DNA of 64,000 nt from Limonium bicolor (Eukaryota; Streptophyta; Magnoliopsida; Caryophyllales; Plumbaginaceae): positions 96,817,298 through 96,881,297 of the forward strand of contig CM041783.1 of NCBI GenBank assembly GCA_023374045.1, written 5' to 3'. Position numbers and translations under genes: made by a program. Below, piece by piece: positions 59,981 through 64,000 of the stretch (the stretch's first letter is position 1; every line of letters begins with the position of its first letter). Below the pieces are notes generated by a model that was not told where the DNA came from, searched no databases, and worked only from the letters and a program-made list of their open reading frames with translations.

Positions 59981-62900
59981 TGAAATACCCCAAACCTAGG
60001 TATGTTGTTTAAACATTAAAACATAATTTATTAAGACAAGAAAATGTCTTAGAAACATTAGTAAACAATTTAAACCATAAAGAATACAATTAAACACCTT
60101 AATCAATAAAGGCCAAAATGTGCTCTAAGCTTGGAATAAGCTTGGGTAAGACCTAATGAACTTACCAAGACCTTATTTATATATTAATGACATATTAAAT
60201 CAATTACCAAAGAAAACCAAGCTTGAAAACAAGTTAAAACACAAAATGTGCTTTAAGAAGTCTTAAAGCACATTTTTGAAAAATTGTCTTGTAAATGAGT
60301 TTTGAGTGGCTAAATGTCCATCATTACTCTTAAATAATATGTGTACTATATAATATCACATTTGGGTGGCTATATCAATAAGAAATCAAAAATTTCACTT
60401 CTATGTGCCTTGTTTTTATGAATAGTGATTTTAATAAGCTATTTTGTAACATATGTTATCTTAAGTAATTAAATTGACAAATAAAGACTAAAATACCCTT
60501 TTGTAATAAAGGGGGCCGGTTTCTTAAGTGTGGTGACTCACCACTCACTTGTTAACATGTTAAATAAATAAGATGACTAGTTTAGTTACTATTTACTTTT
60601 TAAGAACAAATATCTTCTTAAAGCAAATTCTATCTTCATTCTCATTTCCCTCCTCCATTTCACACGGTTCCAAACTCCATCTCCTTCCTTCTTGCTGCTC
60701 TCTCACGGTAATATTCACCACCACCATTAAAACTCTAGCTTTGACCCCTTGTAAAATCTAGCTCACTTGTCCAAATCAAAAACAAACACCACCAATCTCT
60801 TCCTCTCATCAAGCTCTTCATTTCTATCTTCTCAAAACTTCAAGAGCCCCATTTCGGTGCCATGGAGTTCCACCATTGAAGGAGCTTGAGCTTGTCTTTC
60901 TACATATTATTGATCTCCTTTGCTTCTAGGTAAGGAATCTCAAAGAAAAATCAAGTTTCCTTCATGTTTTTGCCTTGACCGAAAATGTACATTGATGGAG
61001 CTCTTTGTGTGACTTTGTTCTAGCTTCATTCCAACCTTTCATGGACTAGGTGGAGTCCTCTCTTGTTAGATATTCAAACTCTCTTCAAAGATCAAGGTAA
61101 AACAACTACATTAATGTTTTTGAAACAATGTAAAATTAGGGTTTACAATGAGATGAAGCTTAAAGCTTGAATACTCATTATGATGTTTGTATATTGTTTA
61201 GAACTTGACAAGGAATCAAATACCTTACCGGTTTTATAAGGAAACAAGAAAGAGGTTGTTTGGAAAAGAGGTAAATATACTAACCTAATGTTGTTTAATG
61301 CCTTAGGAGAAATGAGCTTACAATGCTTGTTAAAACTACCTAAAGAGCAAATGGTGAATGACTTAGTAAAGTATTCTCAAGAGACTAGTAAAAGAACATA
61401 TGTCTTGTTGTATGTATTTGCAGGTCAAAGGCATATATATTGTGGAAATTCAGTGTTTATGATTTAAGCACTTTAAGGGCCTAAGAGCCATGCATTTTAA
61501 GGGCCTAAGTGCCATGCATTTTAAATTATGCATTATATTGTAATGTAGTGTGATTTGAGTGAAGTTTTTATACGAGAGTGTTCTTCGTGATTTTAGGAGT
61601 TCTTGTGTGATTAATGGAGAGAACAATGTGTTTTGGTTTAGTAATGTTCTAGGAGAATCCATGTCAAAATTTAGGAAATATCCAAGGAGTTCTAGGTGTT
61701 AATGTAAGGCTTGGTGAACTAGAGGTGTTAGAAATCGACTAAGTGTTTTACAAGAGATGAAATAATGTCTTAAGTTGTTCTAGGTAACAAAAGGACTTAG
61801 ACATCAACTAGGGTTTAGGTTGGTAAGAAATAATGCTTAGGAGGTGATGTTATGATGAGGAGAAAACATTTTGGGATAGTAGTTATCATAGGTAAGAAAC
61901 ACCATTTAGAAACCTAGTATAAAATGTTATAAGTGTTAAGGAATTTTACAAGGAAATGAGTGAATGTTGAGGAGTTTAAAAATGAGTTAGAACTTGAGTT
62001 GAATGGAGGTTATTTGAGGTAATTAGTGTGCCACAAGGTGTTACAACACATTGGGTGACTTAAGGGAAAATTTGGAACAATTTGGAGAATTCCTAGGAAG
62101 TTCCTGCAGTAGACCGACCCGGGGGACCGACCCTGGCAGGGTCGGTCGGACTGTAAATGGCAGGTTGAAAATGGTTCTGTTAGAGACCGACCCTGTCTGG
62201 GTCGGTCGGATGGGAAAGAAAGACGGTAAATGTCTCTGTAAGAGACCGACCCGAGGGTAGGGTCGGTCGGTAGGGTTGGTCGGACCTAAACTTGTAAAAA
62301 AAAAAGTGACTTATGTAGTTAACCCTAGGGGGTATAATGAAGGTAACCTAGGGTAAGTTAGACATTTAAACATGACATATAATCATGAGAATACTTAGTA
62401 AGAATTGAATGTCAAGGAAGATAATTAACCGACGTTACTAAATGTGTTTAGGATTCTCTCAAGGTGGAAACGAATCGAGGCAAGGACCAAGGTATAGTTT
62501 TCTTGCAGTCTGTTGTCTACCGGTTTACACCGGCTTGGGTGTTGTTTGCTTTTCTGAGTGTTATGACCTTATAAGACTTAAGGCATGAAAAGAGTTTATA
62601 GTTGTTATACATTATGATGTTGTAATGTTGTGACTCCTTTCCCTTGGTGTGTCTAACAAGACCTAAATATTTGCTGGTATGTGACTTAACAAAATATTGT
62701 GTGACCACAAACAAGTGCTAATCGGGGGGAGTGAGGAGTCCGGTATGTTCCGGCCACGCGTGTGAGGACGGGAGTCGATGTCATATCTAGTTTGGCTCTC
62801 TTGGTGTATGTATGGGTTGTATTCCAATTTGGTCTCAACCTTCCCTTAGCTTATCCAAAGCTAGTTTACTGACTCACGTCGGGCCACAGGGGCATACAAA

Positions 62901-63648
62901 TGTTGTTTCGGTGTGCTTGGGATTACTATATCCGACACACCTTGGGTTTAAGTTAACCGTTCGATATAACTGGACGGTAACGAGGTTGGTAACGAGCTTA
63001 GCATGAGATTGGCAATAATCTCTAGGCTCACTATGTATACTAACTATGGTGGAAGGTTCCTTGTGTGAACCGATTTTATGGTGTTATGTATTGTTGTGGT
63101 GCTATGCAATTTCCCTTGCTATGCTATGGTATATATATGTTGGATGTTTAAAATGAATGCCATGTTATCATGACAATTGGTTGCGCGTATCCCGGTAGCC
63201 GATGGGCTGCGCGTTAACCATACCAGCAAAGGTTGCTGACCCCCTGGGGGGCTCCATATTTTTACTGCAGGATGAGGATCGAAGAAGCGGAGTGGCTCTA
63301 GATCCTAGGTCGTTGATATACTTTTGGCTATTTTGGTAGTTGAGCCCGGGATGCGCCTGTGCTCCCGTGGCGTTTATTTTGGCGCCGTTTGTTAAACAGT
63401 GGTGGATGTTTACAGTTGGAAGTTGTGATGTAAATTAAATACTCGGTATTGTTGGTTATATATATATGTGGATGTTAGGACCTATGCTCGGGAGTCTGAT
63501 CATTAGACCGATACACTTGTATTTATTCTGCCTAGTTAACCACGTGGGTGGTTAACGGCGTTGTAACACCAAAGCGTTTAGTTATTGTTTGGTTGGTTAT
63601 TTCCGCTGCGATTTCAGTAGTTGGTAGGGGCGTTGTAGGGGTGTTACA
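59981..63648 (+). repeat. Element B 3' LTR
   Basis: 3668 bp, near-identical to 49897-53572. Visible differences include small indels near 60100 and the shortened hairpin array at 62112-62283. Confidence 0.96.
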
Positions 63649-63653
63649 GTAAC

Positions 63654-64000
63654 CTAGGGTAAGTTGGGCATTAAAAACATGTCATATAATCATGTTGAAC
63701 ACTTAGTAAAATTTGAAGTTAAGTAAATAATTAACCGACATTCTTAAACATGTATAGGAGTGACCTACGGAGGAAATCAATCGAAGCAAGGACCAAGGTA
63801 TGGTTTTCTTGCAGTCTGTTGCCTACCGGTTTACACCGGCTTGTGTGTTGTATGTTTTTCTGTGTGTTTATGTCGTTAGAAGACTTAAACATGTAATGAG
63901 TTTACAGTTGTTCATATTATCGTGATGTTATGATGTGACTCATTTTCCTTGTGTGTGTCTAACGTGACTTACCACCTGTTGTGTATTGGTTGTTAAGTTC
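63654..64000 (+). repeat. Element A 3' LTR, part 3 (runs off window)
   Basis: Matches 37741-38085 of the 5' LTR and resumes after the second GTAAC copy (63649-63653). Confidence 0.92.

Larger units (their letters stand above)
49897..63648 (+). mobile_element. Element B: complete AlkB-bearing chromovirus
   Basis: 13752 bp with perfect GTAAC target duplications (49892-49896 and 63649-63653). LTRs are 49897-53572 and 59981-63648. They look nearly identical over long stretches, with a few substitutions and small indels, so the insertion is young. The gene order is as in A. The AlkB exon is open; gag lacks its ATG and has two stops, and pol has one stop and several frameshifts. Confidence 0.95.
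35065..64000 (+). mobile_element. Element A: Tekay-like chromovirus carrying an AlkB exon (3' end outside window)
   Basis: The 5' LTR is 35065-39026 and the core is 39027-45491. The 3' LTR is in three pieces (45492-47707, 49427-49896, 63654 to window end), split by a solo LTR and by element B. Order in the core: PBS, gag with introns, AlkB exon, protease, RT, RNase H, integrase, chromodomain, polypurine tract. The chromodomain tail and RT/integrase style point to the Tekay/Del lineage. The copy is dead: two TAG stops in gag, two stops in AlkB, three stops and two frameshifts in pol. Confidence 0.93.

Overview
This window is intergenic DNA from a flowering plant, most likely a eudicot, and consists almost entirely of nested retrotransposons. 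No ordinary host gene, tRNA gene or rRNA gene was found. The plant assignment rests on Ty3/gypsy chromovirus (Tekay/Del-like) polyproteins, primer-binding sites matching initiator tRNA-Met (TGGTATCAGAGC), a Ty1/copia gag, and LINE, SINE, CACTA and hAT-MITE remnants.

Layout, 1-29718: a degraded Ty1/copia gag with its PBS and LTR lies on the minus strand (1-1564, LTR tail 26295-26343). The LTR was hit by a very long solo LTR, element D (1565-26289, target duplication TAGTT). D was hit by element C (3062-21560, TGCGC), which has two 4.6-kb LTRs around a 2.4-kb core with no coding capacity. The second C LTR was hit by element G (13949-20671, GTGAA). Then come a MITE, a LINE RT remnant, a probable CACTA end, a hAT-like MITE and a 20-bp minisatellite.

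29719-35064: a 4.2-kb solo LTR, element E (29719-33916, ACATA), an unrecognised stretch, and the edge of a minus-strand LTR, element F (34656 onward).

35065-64000: element A (5' LTR 35065-39026) is inserted in F. Its 3' LTR is cut by an unrelated solo LTR (47708-49421, GTTAG) and by a complete second element of the same family, element B (49897-63648, GTAAC). A resumes at 63654 and runs off the window.

A and B are the exciting part. Between the gag zinc knuckles and the protease, both carry an exon for an AlkB-type Fe(II)/2-oxoglutarate dioxygenase with the HxD...H...RxxxxxR signature. It most resembles the plant ALKBH1-like family, as far as I can judge from memory. Gag is split by GT-AG introns in identical places in both copies. 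The AlkB exon ends in its own stop codon. The exon before it can be joined in frame either to AlkB or, skipping AlkB, to protease-RT-RNaseH-integrase-chromodomain. This suggests alternative Gag-AlkB and Gag-Pol products, with unspliced RNA as the genome. The AlkB exon is open in B and has two stops in A; gag and pol are broken in both.

A second theme is structure inside the long LTRs. Elements A, B, C and E hold tandem GC-rich inverted repeats at a corresponding LTR position, and stem bases change in compensatory pairs between families. A hairpin next to the polypurine tract also shows compensatory change.
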